A stretch of DNA of 64,000 bases from contig NZ_JACEHH010000034.1 in the NCBI RefSeq assembly GCF_014154935.1, positions 1 to 64,000 of the forward strand. The letters are read 5' to 3'. A program made the translations under genes and the position numbers. The DNA is from Stieleria mannarensis (GTDB lineage Bacteria; Planctomycetota; Planctomycetia; Pirellulales; Pirellulaceae). Positions 26,726 to 35,975 of this stretch are shown here, in pieces. How positions within the stretch are numbered: position 1 is the first letter of the stretch; the number at the start of each line of letters is the position of its first letter. The notes beneath the pieces were generated by a model. That model saw only the letters and a program-made list of their open reading frames with translations. It did not search any database and had not been told where the DNA came from.

Positions 26726-29700
26726 GCCGTCGCCTGCCTCCCCAGCAGTCCACTGATCCGGCGCACTGCCGAAGCCATGATCCTGAGCATCCAATAAAGC
26801 TGCACCACGATCGTAAAACTAAACAACGCGACACGCAATAAACCTGTTGCGTCGATGCGATGCGACAGGATTTCCGGGTCGGTGCGTTGCAGATACGCAA
26901 ACAAAACCAGCGTCAAAAAGACCACCGGCGTACCGAACGAAAGCATCAATCGGATCGAGTTTCCCCGGCCATCGACCTTGTTGCGGACGGCGATGATCAA
27001 GGCGAAGCCACACATCCATGCGGTGACCCCGTGGAAAAGATTGAAGACCATCCCAGGCTCACGCAACCATGGACTTCGCCAAATCACCATCCAAACACCG
27101 ACCAACAACGGCGCAAACAGCAGCCAAGCGAGACTCCAGCGTCGCAGGGTCAGCGTCCGATTCAAATACCACAGCGGCAGAATCACCAAGACCGCAAGCG
27201 CCAATCCGCCGCGGATCAAGTGGAGAACCCACGCGGTCAACGTGGTGTTTCCGCCGATCGAGGCGAACAGGGGGCGGATACGACGCGGATCGGTTTCCCG
27301 ATGGGGCTTCACCGCGACGGATTCTTTCTGGTCTGCCGAGCGAAGGTCCCGAAACTCGATCCCATCGGGGGTCGGCGACGCGAGCCGCGTGTGCGTCTGG
27401 GCGTGCCGGCAGACGACCGGCACATTCGAGCGTGATTCTGGATCCCCCGTCGTTTCGGTCAGCACGTTTTCTCGTGACCAATCGATCGCGACAAGGCGGT
27501 TTTGATCGATTCGCAGCCAACTGATCGGGACGTTGTGGTCCGATTTCCAGTGGACGCTCTGGATCCCGTTGGCGTCGGGCAGTGTGATCTGGAATCGCGG
27601 CTCGGACTGCAGCATCGGATAGCAGCGAATCAGCAGTGATGTTCGGCCATCCGATTGCGGTGTCGGTTGGTCCTGTGGCGGCGTCACACGGTCGACCACG
27701 ATGCGTTCATTGACACCATCGCCGTCAATGTCCGTCAGCCACATGCCGGCGACATAATGATTTTCTGTCGTTTCGCGGAAATTCCGAATTCTTTGAAACT
27801 GTTTGTCGCGAAGGTCGAACACGACACACAGTGTTTTCCCGTTCGCGTTACGGCTGAAGGCGATCATCGGAATGCCGTCCGAACTGGTCGCGTCGGCGAT
27901 TGCCAGATCGCGACTGGCATAGGCACCATCGACGAGCGGGACGGACGCTGCGTCCTCCGGTTCGATCGAGTCAACGACTTTGCCATCCGGTCCACAGAGC
28001 ACCAAATTGCGAACCGCATCGTCCTCTGAGGTGCGGCCTAAATAGGCGACGTGGGTGCGGTCATCGATTGACACCAACGTAAACGGAATCCAATAGTCGC
28101 TTCGAGTTGGTCGCTGAAAGATCGAGCGTTCCCAAAGGATCTCGCCGTTGATGCCGTCCCAGACGGCCAGGTACAGTTGCTCGTTGTGCGAGTGGGGACC
28201 GACAACGTCTTGGACGCCATCGCCGTTGATGTCCGCAAGTTTCAGATGATCGTATTGATCAGGCGTGTTGATTCGGGACGCTCCGAACAGAAATCGATTC
28301 GTCCAACGGACCTCACCGGTGGTTCGGCTGACCAGGGACATTTGAAAAGCATTCACCGGTTGTCCCGGCGCTCCTGCGGGGGTTCGCCGAGCAAGTCGAC
28401 CATCGCCGACAAGTAGCATGGATTTTCCATCATCAGTGGATCGGGCCAAGATGACTCGGCCGCCCAGCGTGCCCTGCAAACGACACCGCTGCGTCCCCGT
28501 TTGGCCGTCGATCAACCGCGCAGGCGTTTCCTCGACGGATTGGTCTTGAACCAGAAAGTCAACACTTCCGTCGTCATGCTTGATTGGAATCCACGCGGAA
28601 TCTTCGCCGCGGGTCCGATCGCTGTTCCAAACCGTTTGGCCAGAATCAGCATCGATGACGCTGGTGCGGGTCGGTTGGAAGCCCGACGCGGCGATCAGGT
28701 GCCGTCCCGAATTGCCGACCCACGACGCCAACAAACGATTTTCGCCCAAACGGATCATCGGCGACCGCTGGGATTGCAACAGAACCAAGTGGTCTTCGCC
28801 GACTCCGAAGGGGCCACCACGACGGCGGTAAACGCGCACCGGCGATGTCGAATCGGTAGGGCTGGGACAAACGTCCAGGCCCGCGGCGATGGCGACCGGA
28901 CTCGGCTGGCTGGGATGAAATCGTAGCACCGTCGACGCGAGCATGACGTCCAAGCTGCGGTCGCCGGTGACGAAATCAACTTCGATGGTTCCCGCGGGCG
29001 AGTCGGAAAGTCCGCTGCGAATCGCGTCGATCTGGGCGACGCGGATTTGGTCACCCAACACGGGGATCCGATGCCGTGCCCAGGCCAGAGACGCACCTGT
29101 TTTTCCGGAGATCCAATCCACGTAGACGAAGGCCTGTTGATCGGCGCGGTTGTTTGTCGTTTGTCCCGATCCTTGCCCGGCGATCACGGCCGTCGCGATG
29201 TCGTTCCAGCCGTCATGGTTGATGTCATTGGTTGCCGTGATTCGGGAAACGCAATCGTCGGCGGATTGCAGCGCCGAGTACGGCGTCGCGTCCTTCCAAA
29301 CCGGAGAGCCGGTCGCCGCGTCGAGCAGTTGCACGCCCAGATCGACGCCGTTGCGATAGCGGCTGCGGGGGACAATGATTTCGTCGGCACCGTCGCCGTT
29401 GATGTCGGTGACGTACGGCCAATCGGCGTGATTGCGATCGATCGAGTTCCGCCACTGGATGTGTTCCATGTGTCGGATCCACCTTTGTCGGCCAGCCAGG
29501 TCATAGGCGGTGATCTTTGTGCCGCTAAAACGAGTCGTCGCGGAGCGTGAATCATCGTGATCGTGAAAGATCAGTCTTGTCTCACCGCGAGGATTGGTGA
29601 TCTTGGGAGCGCTGGCCGGCATGAACGGCAACTTGATCGTCACCCCGGGCGCAAAGTCTTGGTCCCAATCGATGATTTGACATTGGTCCCCGTTCATCAG

Positions 29701-32037
29701 CACAACTCGAAGGGAGCCTTCGTGGACCAGCACCTGGGGCGGGCTCGGGACGGGGATGCGTATCGGTGTGCTGTAGCGTTGATGACGCACGAAGAAATCG
29801 CCGTACTGACGATGGCCCGAACGAAACACCGAGTTGGCGTTGAACGAGAGACCGCTAAACGATCGATACTGGTGTTTGGACGGATGGAAGATCGCATCGG
29901 CCGGCCAGAACCCGCCCGCGGGTGTTTTGAGAACTTGATGAGACCGCTCGATCACGTCGCCGCTGCGTCCGCTCAGCATGGCCAAACAGACGTCCGTCTG
30001 AACCGCCATCTGATAGTGCACGAACATGACGAACAGGTCGCTGATCCCGTCGTCATCCAGATCACCGACGTCCTGCAAAGCAAAGACACCCGGGAATGGC
30101 AGTGTGGCGCGTCGGTTGAAGGGGTCCGGCAAAGTCGACTGGCTGGGCAAGTTCGCAAAAGCGTACGACCGCGACCACAAGATGTTCCCTTGATGGTCGA
30201 CTGCCAGCAAAGCTTGTTGATCACCCGCGGCAACCAGCGTGTCGGGGCGTTGATCACCGTCCAGGTCAATCGGTGTGCGCAGTGCGGCGACACCTTGGGT
30301 CAGCAGCGGATGGTCGTCGAGGTGATGGTGCCCGGGGGCAAAGTTTGCGGGCGGTTGCGTGTCGGCAAAGTTGACGGAGATGGTTGCGGTTTGGTCGGCG
30401 TTTGTGCCATCGACATCGGTGAAGGTCGTGTCGATGGAGCGGACGTCGAGTTCCCACTCGTGGTCGGTGTGCCAAGCCACGCGTTTTAGTGTGCCGTCAC
30501 GCCGCCACAGAATCGCCGGAGTCGATTTATCGGAAACCGTCACGACCGCGGCGTCGACGATCGATATCTCTTTGGATTGGGCGAGTTGGTTGGTGATGCG
30601 GTAGTCGCTGGGGACGCCGCGGGTGATCGGCAACCGGAGCGTCCGGCTCCATCGGCCCGTCGGCGCGACCATCATTTGGTAGTCCCCGGCGGTTTGCTGT
30701 TGATACGTTTGCATCGGCAGCGTCACTTCCATCGTGGAATCCGACAACGCGGACCCGCCGACCGGAACGATGGTGGCCTGGTACGGGCCACCGCCGGCGC
30801 GAACGCGAAACGCGCCCAAGTGACTTTGTCGCCATTGATCGAGCGCCGACCACAGCGCGGCGATCAACACTGCCGTGACCGCCATCGCCGCGGCGGCGAC
30901 GCGGAGGCGCGATTGATGCTTGCGGCCCCAACGAGCCGCTTTTTCCAAGATCGAAAGCGGGCGGGCACAAATCGGATGATCGTCGCGAACGGCGCGCAAG
31001 TCATCGGCAAACTCGGCGGCGGATTGATAGCGGCGGCGAGCGTCTTTTTCCATCGCCTTTTGCAACACGACTTCTAAATCTCGCGGCAAGTCGGAACGCA
31101 ACGTTCGCAGGGCGGGCGGATCGTCGTGTCGGATTTTCGTGATCAAATCCAGCGGATCCTCGCCCTCAAATGGTGCTCGTCCGCTGGCCATCTCGTACAG
31201 CGTCGCGGCGAGGGAATAGATATCGCTGCGATGATCCACATCGGGGGCGCGCACGTCCGCTTGCTCGGGACTCATGTAACGCGGCGTCCCCAGGATTGCA
31301 CCGGTGATCGTTGCTCCGGCGTCGACCAGTCGGCGGGCCAAACCGAAATCGGTCAACCAAACGCGATCATCGCGGTCCAAAATCAAATTGGCCGGTTTAA
31401 CGTCACGATGAACCACGTCACGCTGATGGGCGTGGGAGAGTGCGTCGGCGGCTTGGATTCCGACGTCTAGGATCGCATCGAGTGGCGGCGGCGTCTGCTC
31501 TCGGTGGCTGCGTCTGATCCGCGTCGCCAGACTTTCGCCTTCGATGCGCTGCATCGCGTACCAACTGGTGTCGCCTTCTCGTCCGGTCGCGTAAACCGGA
31601 ACGATGTTGGTGTGGTGCAATGCCCCAGCCGTTTCGGCTTCACGGCGGAATCGGTCCAGCGCGCTCGAGTCGACGATTCCGAATCGCATGACTTTCAGTG
31701 CGACGATCCGATCGAGCGATTTCTCACGGGCTTGGTAGACCACGCCCATGCCGCCGCGGCCGAGTTCAGAAAGGATTTCATAATCACCGATCGACTCCGG
31801 GAGTTCCGGTTGGCGTGGCAGATCAAATCCGCCGGTTTCTGCCTCCCCGAACAGCTCGGCCGCGTCCAGGCACTGGGCCAAACGCTCGGCGTGTTCGGGG
31901 TGCTCGGCCAGCCATTGATCGCGACCGACGGCCTGTCCTCGCTCTCGCCGGCTGAGGTATTGATCCAGAAGATCGGCGATTTCGGCGTCGATCGTTGATC
32001 CCGGATCGTGGTTCGTCTGGCGTGGCGTGTCAGTCAT
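26722..32037 (-). CDS. Membrane Ser/Thr kinase with FG-GAP beta-propeller sensor
   Basis: A 1,771-residue transmembrane kinase. The cytoplasmic N-terminal part has a Hanks-type domain (about residues 83-350): G-R-G-G-M-G-V-V-Y loop, VALKVM lysine, HRDVKPAN catalytic loop, DFGLAR and a SPEQ activation end. A transmembrane helix follows at about 375-397. The very large extracytoplasmic part carries FG-GAP/VCBS-type calcium-binding loops (DLDGDQRPD, DLDDDGISD, DINGDGADE, DINHDGWND, DINGDGVQD, DIDGDGVNE), as in integrin-like beta-propellers, with PQQ-like WxSRSY strands. About five transmembrane helices close the protein (about 1,560-1,760). It thus joins an external sensor to an internal kinase. 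It is followed by the coupled ECF sigma factor. ATG 32037 (MTDTPRQTN) is preferred over an upstream start. Confidence 0.9.
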   Translation of the reverse strand: MTDTPRQTNHDPGSTIDAEIADLLDQYLSRRERGQAVGRDQWLAEHPEHAERLAQCLDAAELFGEAETGGFDLPRQPELPESIGDYEILSELGRGGMGVVYQAREKSLDRIVALKVMRFGIVDSSALDRFRREAETAGALHHTNIVPVYATGREGDTSWYAMQRIEGESLATRIRRSHREQTPPPLDAILDVGIQAADALSHAHQRDVVHRDVKPANLILDRDDRVWLTDFGLARRLVDAGATITGAILGTPRYMSPEQADVRAPDVDHRSDIYSLAATLYEMASGRAPFEGEDPLDLITKIRHDDPPALRTLRSDLPRDLEVVLQKAMEKDARRRYQSAAEFADDLRAVRDDHPICARPLSILEKAARWGRKHQSRLRVAAAAMAVTAVLIAALWSALDQWRQSHLGAFRVRAGGGPYQATIVPVGGSALSDSTMEVTLPMQTYQQQTAGDYQMMVAPTGRWSRTLRLPITRGVPSDYRITNQLAQSKEISIVDAAVVTVSDKSTPAILWRRDGTLKRVAWHTDHEWELDVRSIDTTFTDVDGTNADQTATISVNFADTQPPANFAPGHHHLDDHPLLTQGVAALRTPIDLDGDQRPDTLVAAGDQQALLAVDHQGNILWSRSYAFANLPSQSTLPDPFNRRATLPFPGVFALQDVGDLDDDGISDLFVMFVHYQMAVQTDVCLAMLSGRSGDVIERSHQVLKTPAGGFWPADAIFHPSKHQYRSFSGLSFNANSVFRSGHRQYGDFFVRHQRYSTPIRIPVPSPPQVLVHEGSLRVVLMNGDQCQIIDWDQDFAPGVTIKLPFMPASAPKITNPRGETRLIFHDHDDSRSATTRFSGTKITAYDLAGRQRWIRHMEHIQWRNSIDRNHADWPYVTDINGDGADEIIVPRSRYRNGVDLGVQLLDAATGSPVWKDATPYSALQSADDCVSRITATNDINHDGWNDIATAVIAGQGSGQTTNNRADQQAFVYVDWISGKTGASLAWARHRIPVLGDQIRVAQIDAIRSGLSDSPAGTIEVDFVTGDRSLDVMLASTVLRFHPSQPSPVAIAAGLDVCPSPTDSTSPVRVYRRRGGPFGVGEDHLVLLQSQRSPMIRLGENRLLASWVGNSGRHLIAASGFQPTRTSVIDADSGQTVWNSDRTRGEDSAWIPIKHDDGSVDFLVQDQSVEETPARLIDGQTGTQRCRLQGTLGGRVILARSTDDGKSMLLVGDGRLARRTPAGAPGQPVNAFQMSLVSRTTGEVRWTNRFLFGASRINTPDQYDHLKLADINGDGVQDVVGPHSHNEQLYLAVWDGINGEILWERSIFQRPTRSDYWIPFTLVSIDDRTHVAYLGRTSEDDAVRNLVLCGPDGKVVDSIEPEDAASVPLVDGAYASRDLAIADATSSDGIPMIAFSRNANGKTLCVVFDLRDKQFQRIRNFRETTENHYVAGMWLTDIDGDGVNERIVVDRVTPPQDQPTPQSDGRTSLLIRCYPMLQSEPRFQITLPDANGIQSVHWKSDHNVPISWLRIDQNRLVAIDWSRENVLTETTGDPESRSNVPVVCRHAQTHTRLASPTPDGIEFRDLRSADQKESVAVKPHRETDPRRIRPLFASIGGNTTLTAWVLHLIRGGLALAVLVILPLWYLNRTLTLRRWSLAWLLFAPLLVGVWMVIWRSPWLREPGMVFNLFHGVTAWMCGFALIIAVRNKVDGRGNSIRLMLSFGTPVVFLTLVLFAYLQRTDPEILSHRIDATGLLRVALFSFTIVVQLYWMLRIMASAVRRISGLLGRQATA

Positions 32038-32187
32038 ATCAATCGGAAAATCGTACTTGAAACAGCAGGTCCTAGTACCGAAGAGACGACTTAGGGGAGA
32101 GCGCAACGGTTTTCTTGGCTTCCTGCTTTCGAAAGCCTTGGCGGCAAGACTTAGTGGTCCGCCGCAGATAGAGTTTACGAGTCATAC

Positions 32188-32243
32188 GTAGTGGATCTTG
32201 TTAAAGATCCTTTCGATTCAGGAGGTTTAACAACCTCCACTAC
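32188..32243. repeat. 56-bp palindrome with two covarying hairpins between kinase genes
   Basis: GTAGTGG (32188-32194) pairs with CCACTAC (32237-32243). Inside are two hairpins: GGATCTT-GTTA-AAGATCC (32193-32210) and GGAGGTT-TAAC-AACCTCC (32221-32238). The whole is symmetrical about 32215/32216, and where the two halves differ (TC/GA against GG/CC) both sides of each stem change together. It ends on the stop codon of the TPR kinase gene. The form is that of a REP/BIME-type doublet. Confidence 0.75.
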
Positions 32244-34666
32244 TAATCTGCCGTGCGGAATGCTTTGAGTTGCTGCTTGGCCGCCTGGGCGTATTTGTGT
32301 TGGTCGCCTCGCTCGCGGCTGATCAGTTCAATCGTCTCTTTCAAATACGCCTCAGCTTCTTCGTCGCGACCGAGACCGATCAGAGCCTTGGCCCTCAGCG
32401 ATCTTGCTTCGCAGATCGGTCCTGCCGCCGGCAAAAGCTCTTTCGCGTGTCGATCGAGACTATCGCCGAGCAATTCCAGCAGCTCGTCGTATCGCTCCGA
32501 CTCGTCCAGCACCCGGGACATTTTCCGCATCGCCGACAATGTCAGCGGATGCCGCGGTCCGTAATACGCTTCGCGGAGTTCGAAGGAGCGACGTAGATAA
32601 CGCAGCGACTCGTCGTAGCGCTGGGCGGCGTGAAGCATTTGCCCCAACTGAATCATCGCGAGGTCTTTTTCGTAGGTTGACGCTTCTGGGGCGTCGATCA
32701 CCTGCAGGTAGATGGATTCGGCGGAATCCCAGTGGCCTTTCATTCGATCGACATCCGCCAGATTCGCCAGCAGCGACGGTCGGGAGTGTTGTTCCGGATT
32801 GGGTGAGGCATCGATTCGGCGCAAGGCATTGCGGAACAATTCGGCAGCGGCGTCGAGTTCGTTCAGCTCGATCAACACCGTGCCCAAGTTATTCATCGCG
32901 GTGATGGTTCGTTCGTGCGATTCCCCGAGCAGTGCTCGCGTTCGCCGAAGCACTTCGGTTCTCAGTCGTTTGGACTCTTCAAAGTCCCCTTCGTCTCCGC
33001 GTGAACGCAACACTCCGGCAAGCCGGTCTTTGGTCTCCAACACCTCCAATTCATCAAATGGCTCGGCGATCTCCAGTGCGGCCAGCGAGAGACGGTACTG
33101 TTGTTCGGCGATGTCGGGTTCACCGAGCCAACGATACGATTCGCCGAGTGTTCGGCGGAGCGAGCCTTCGACACGGGGCCGTTGGGTAAATTTTCCATCC
33201 AGATCGGAAACCGTCTGGTCAACGACTTCGCGTAGCGTCACGTCGTGGCCGAGCTGCTCGGGCAGATTGGACGAGAGCACTCGATTGAGAAACTCATTGA
33301 TTTCCGTGGTGGTCTTGATTTCCTTTTCGGCGACGTCTCGGGCTTCCGATTCGGCTCGCACCGCGCGCGTCGCTTTCCGCCACTGAAATCCAATGATCAA
33401 CGAAGATAGGATTGCCAGGAGCGTCAGGACGCTCGTCATCGCGACGATCCAACGCTGTCGTTTCCGCGATTCAACGATCCGGACCTCCGACCGGGAACGC
33501 TGGATTTCTGCCTGTCGGATCCGCCGCTCCAGAGAGGCGATGAACTTGGTCGTCGCTTCGGCAACATACGATGCGTCGGCCGGACGGCTCGCCGGGTCGG
33601 TTGCCAGGCATTGGCGACAGAGCGAAACAAGTTCGCGGTCATCGCGGTGTTGGTCGAGCTGGCCCAGTGCGTCCGACAGGTCGCCACGCCTGGCCTTTTC
33701 GACCATGTCGGCGCGGGAGTCCGCTTCAAAGAGCGTTCGTCCCCGAAGGATTTGGAACAGGATCGCGCCGAGTGCGAAAACATCCACGCGTTTGTCGACC
33801 GATTCGACCTCGCCGCGCGCCTGCTCCGGTGCCATGTAGCCCGGAGTTCCCACGATGTCACCGGCGGTCGTCAGATCGCTTCGATCGGGCGTCGCCGAGG
33901 AAGCGGAATCTGGCTCGCTGGGGACGACGATCTTGGGATTCGCCGGACCAGACGAGGAGACAGAATCTGGATCGGTGACGACGGTCAGATCTTCACCAAG
34001 CCTCTTTGCCAAGCCCCAGTCCATCACCTGAACTTCGCCGAATCGACCGACCATGATGTTTTGCGGTTTGAGATCGCGATGAACCACGTTCTGCGAGTGC
34101 GCATAGGCGAGTGTTTGGGCGACGCTTTCAAATACACCGACCAGGGCCCCCAGATCCTCCGCACCGGGACTTCGCGATTGAAGGATTTGGTGCAGCGTCT
34201 GCCCCTCGACCAGTTTCATCGTGAAGAAGGGCGTTTGGTCATCGAACCTTCCCTGGTCGTAGACCGGCGGAACGCCCGGATGTTGCAGCGTCCCGGTGAG
34301 CAGCCCTTCGCGCATGAACCGGACGACGGCGGCTTGGTCGCCGACAAAGCGACGTTGCAGGGTTTTCAGTGCGAGTGAACGTTGGCCGGTCCGATCAAAC
34401 ACGCGAAAGACTTCTCCGATCCCGCCCAGGCCGATCGAAGGGCCGATCTGATACCGCGGCGTCGAACGCTCCGCTGCGTTGCGGAGATTCAACAGCGATT
34501 GGAAGTTCGTGTTCAGAAAATGTGACGGAACCGCATCGACAATCGACTGGTCCAGTGTGTTGTCGGATGCCCGTTGGCTGACTTGTCGTCGTTCATTTTC
34601 GAGGGCAACCGGCTTTTTCCGAAGCATCGATTTTTCTGGGTCGGTCGGTTGCGAATGGGAAGTCAT
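32243..34666 (-). CDS. Membrane Ser/Thr kinase with TPR sensor domain
   Basis: An 807-residue kinase. The Hanks domain (about residues 70-370) has G-L-G-G-I-G-E-V-F, LALKTL, HRDLKPQN, and the metal-binding motif D-W-G in place of D-F-G (DWGLAKRLG), a substitution common in planctomycete kinases, followed by an acidic/Ser-rich insert and GTPGYMAPEQ. One transmembrane helix (WIVAMTSVLTLLAILSSLII, about 405-425) leads to a region of TPR-like helix pairs (about 500-800; for example TAMNNLGTVLIELNELDAAA and LGQMLHAAQRYDESL). TPR ectodomains usually mediate protein contacts. It lies 28 bp after the Uma2-like gene and 205 bp before the beta-propeller kinase gene, all in the same direction. ATG 34666 (MTSHSQPTDP) is preferred. 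Confidence 0.9.
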   Translation of the reverse strand: MTSHSQPTDPEKSMLRKKPVALENERRQVSQRASDNTLDQSIVDAVPSHFLNTNFQSLLNLRNAAERSTPRYQIGPSIGLGGIGEVFRVFDRTGQRSLALKTLQRRFVGDQAAVVRFMREGLLTGTLQHPGVPPVYDQGRFDDQTPFFTMKLVEGQTLHQILQSRSPGAEDLGALVGVFESVAQTLAYAHSQNVVHRDLKPQNIMVGRFGEVQVMDWGLAKRLGEDLTVVTDPDSVSSSGPANPKIVVPSEPDSASSATPDRSDLTTAGDIVGTPGYMAPEQARGEVESVDKRVDVFALGAILFQILRGRTLFEADSRADMVEKARRGDLSDALGQLDQHRDDRELVSLCRQCLATDPASRPADASYVAEATTKFIASLERRIRQAEIQRSRSEVRIVESRKRQRWIVAMTSVLTLLAILSSLIIGFQWRKATRAVRAESEARDVAEKEIKTTTEINEFLNRVLSSNLPEQLGHDVTLREVVDQTVSDLDGKFTQRPRVEGSLRRTLGESYRWLGEPDIAEQQYRLSLAALEIAEPFDELEVLETKDRLAGVLRSRGDEGDFEESKRLRTEVLRRTRALLGESHERTITAMNNLGTVLIELNELDAAAELFRNALRRIDASPNPEQHSRPSLLANLADVDRMKGHWDSAESIYLQVIDAPEASTYEKDLAMIQLGQMLHAAQRYDESLRYLRRSFELREAYYGPRHPLTLSAMRKMSRVLDESERYDELLELLGDSLDRHAKELLPAAGPICEARSLRAKALIGLGRDEEAEAYLKETIELISRERGDQHKYAQAAKQQLKAFRTAD

Positions 34667-34694
34667 GCACGGATTTCGAAGTGACGCGGTCCGG

Positions 34695-35243
34695 CTAGGT
34701 GCCGTGACGCTTAGGAAAAAAACGTGTCGCATCGATGTCGATCGCGCAGTCCTTGCACACCGTCAACTGCACCGAAGACACGGCGGTGGATGCTGCGTCA
34801 GGGGCGTCCATTGGAATCGATTCGACGGTCTCTTGGACCGGATCGACGATCAAATAAGTCGCCACGCCTTGTTCCCGATACAACGTCCGCTTGAACCCCC
34901 GGTCATTCGCCTGGGTCGAGGGTGAGAGCACCTCCACCACCAGTGCGGGGGTCGCACGTTGATGGGTTTCGGGCGGATCGCCGCAGATCAACATCACATC
35001 GGGTCGTACGACCGTGTCGGCGCGAACGATCCAATCCAATTCAGAGACGACTGTCGCGTGACAGTCGCTCGCCTCCAGGGCCAGCGTCAGGTGCGTGACG
35101 ATCTTTGCAACGACCGTCTGATGACGTCCAAATGGACTCGGTGACATCGCGATCGGAACGCCGTCCCACAATTCCCAGTCACCCTTCCAGGCCGCGTAGT
35201 CTTCAGCCGTGTAGGTTGGAAACGGGTGGGGATCGATCGACAT
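34695..35243 (-). CDS. Uma2-family (DUF820) putative endonuclease
   Basis: A 182-residue protein of the Uma2/DUF820 family, which has a PD-(D/E)XK nuclease fold. The key blocks are WELWDGVPIAMSPSPFGRHQ, VVRPDVMLIC (active Asp), ALVVEVLSPSTQANDRGFKR (Glu-x-Glu-like and Ser/Lys) and YLIVDPVQETVE. The family is widespread in cyanobacteria and planctomycetes, often in many copies, with no proven biological role. It is the first gene of the minus-strand cluster with the two kinases and the sigma factor; spacing of 28 bp to the kinase suggests co-transcription, but functional linkage is not shown. Confidence 0.85.
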   Translation of the reverse strand: MSIDPHPFPTYTAEDYAAWKGDWELWDGVPIAMSPSPFGRHQTVVAKIVTHLTLALEASDCHATVVSELDWIVRADTVVRPDVMLICGDPPETHQRATPALVVEVLSPSTQANDRGFKRTLYREQGVATYLIVDPVQETVESIPMDAPDAASTAVSSVQLTVCKDCAIDIDATRFFPKRHGT

Positions 35244-35554
35244 CGGGCAAACTCACGAACAGTTGGAGTGCATTGGGTCGGCAAGCAACCCGGCAGTGCG
35301 CACTTCCTTCATTCTAGTGCTGTGTTCCAATTGAAACACAGTGTTCGCGAACCCGATGTCCAAAGCAGCCCACCGCAATGAAAACGAATGTCAAGGGGTG
35401 AGCTAACCCGAGAACTCAAGTCCGCCCCCTAAAAGAGCTGGGAAAATCCGCAAAATACCCCAGCAAGAAGTATACCAACCCCTCGCCATGGGACCGCAAA
35501 ACGCGAGGATTTCGACAAAATCTTGTTTTTCTCGCCAACTGATATGGCAGCGAT
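35244..35554. other. Intergenic region, lower GC, no gene seen
   Basis: No convincing coding region is visible. The DNA is poorer in GC than the neighbouring genes. It includes a CTGTGTTCCAATTGAAACACAG palindrome-like segment near 35322-35343 and leads into the structured candidate RNA that follows. Confidence 0.4.
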
Positions 35555-35731
35555 TTCTGGGTGTTCATAGCATCCAGAAGGAGTAAGAAAAAAGGCCTCA
35601 GCCAAACGATCACTTGGGGCAAAAGTGACCGTAAATGACTGAGACCTCATTCCAAATGCCGGATGCCAAAAGGGGCACTTGTTGGAAATCCAGCATCGCA
35701 CGACGCTTTCGGGCGTCGTGCGTTTTTTTTT
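35555..35731 (+). ncRNA. Candidate structured RNA with four hairpins and terminator
   Basis: Four consecutive foldable hairpins lie in non-coding, lower-GC sequence. They are TTCTGGGTG/CATCCAGAA (35555-35579); GGCCTCAG/CTGAGACC enclosing CGATCACTT/AAGTGACCG (35594-35646); TTCCAA/TTGGAA with inner TGCC/GGCA (35650-35687); and an intrinsic terminator (35697-35731). No plus-strand gene precedes the terminator, so it must end an untranslated transcript or a leader. It does not match the RNase P, tmRNA or SRP motifs I looked for. The 5' end and promoter are not defined. Confidence 0.45.
35697..35731 (+). terminator. Strong intrinsic terminator
   Basis: A perfect 10-bp stem CGCACGACGC (35697-35706) and GCGTCGTGCG (35713-35722), a six-base loop and nine T residues (35723-35731). 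It has the canonical plus-strand Rho-independent form. Confidence 0.88.
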
Positions 35732-35975
35732 GATTGCCGGACCGTTGGTCCAACTCAAGTCAGGCGATCCTACGGCGAACCGACGCCATGGTCAATGCGA
35801 ATCTGGCGAAACGACGCCAAACCCTCTCGGTGTCAATCAGCGATGGCGGGGAGCCGTCATTTGTTGGCGTGACGCGTCAGCAGCATGTTGAATGTAAAAG
35901 CCCGCGGCGCGGGCAAGGCAGGCTTGTCGCTTGTGATTGCCTCTCGCTGCCGGACGAAACCAACTGGCTGCCGGA
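35732..35975. other. Intergenic spacer without recognised features
   Basis: Between the terminator and the stop of the PaaK-like gene I see no plausible gene or strong structure. Confidence 0.35.
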
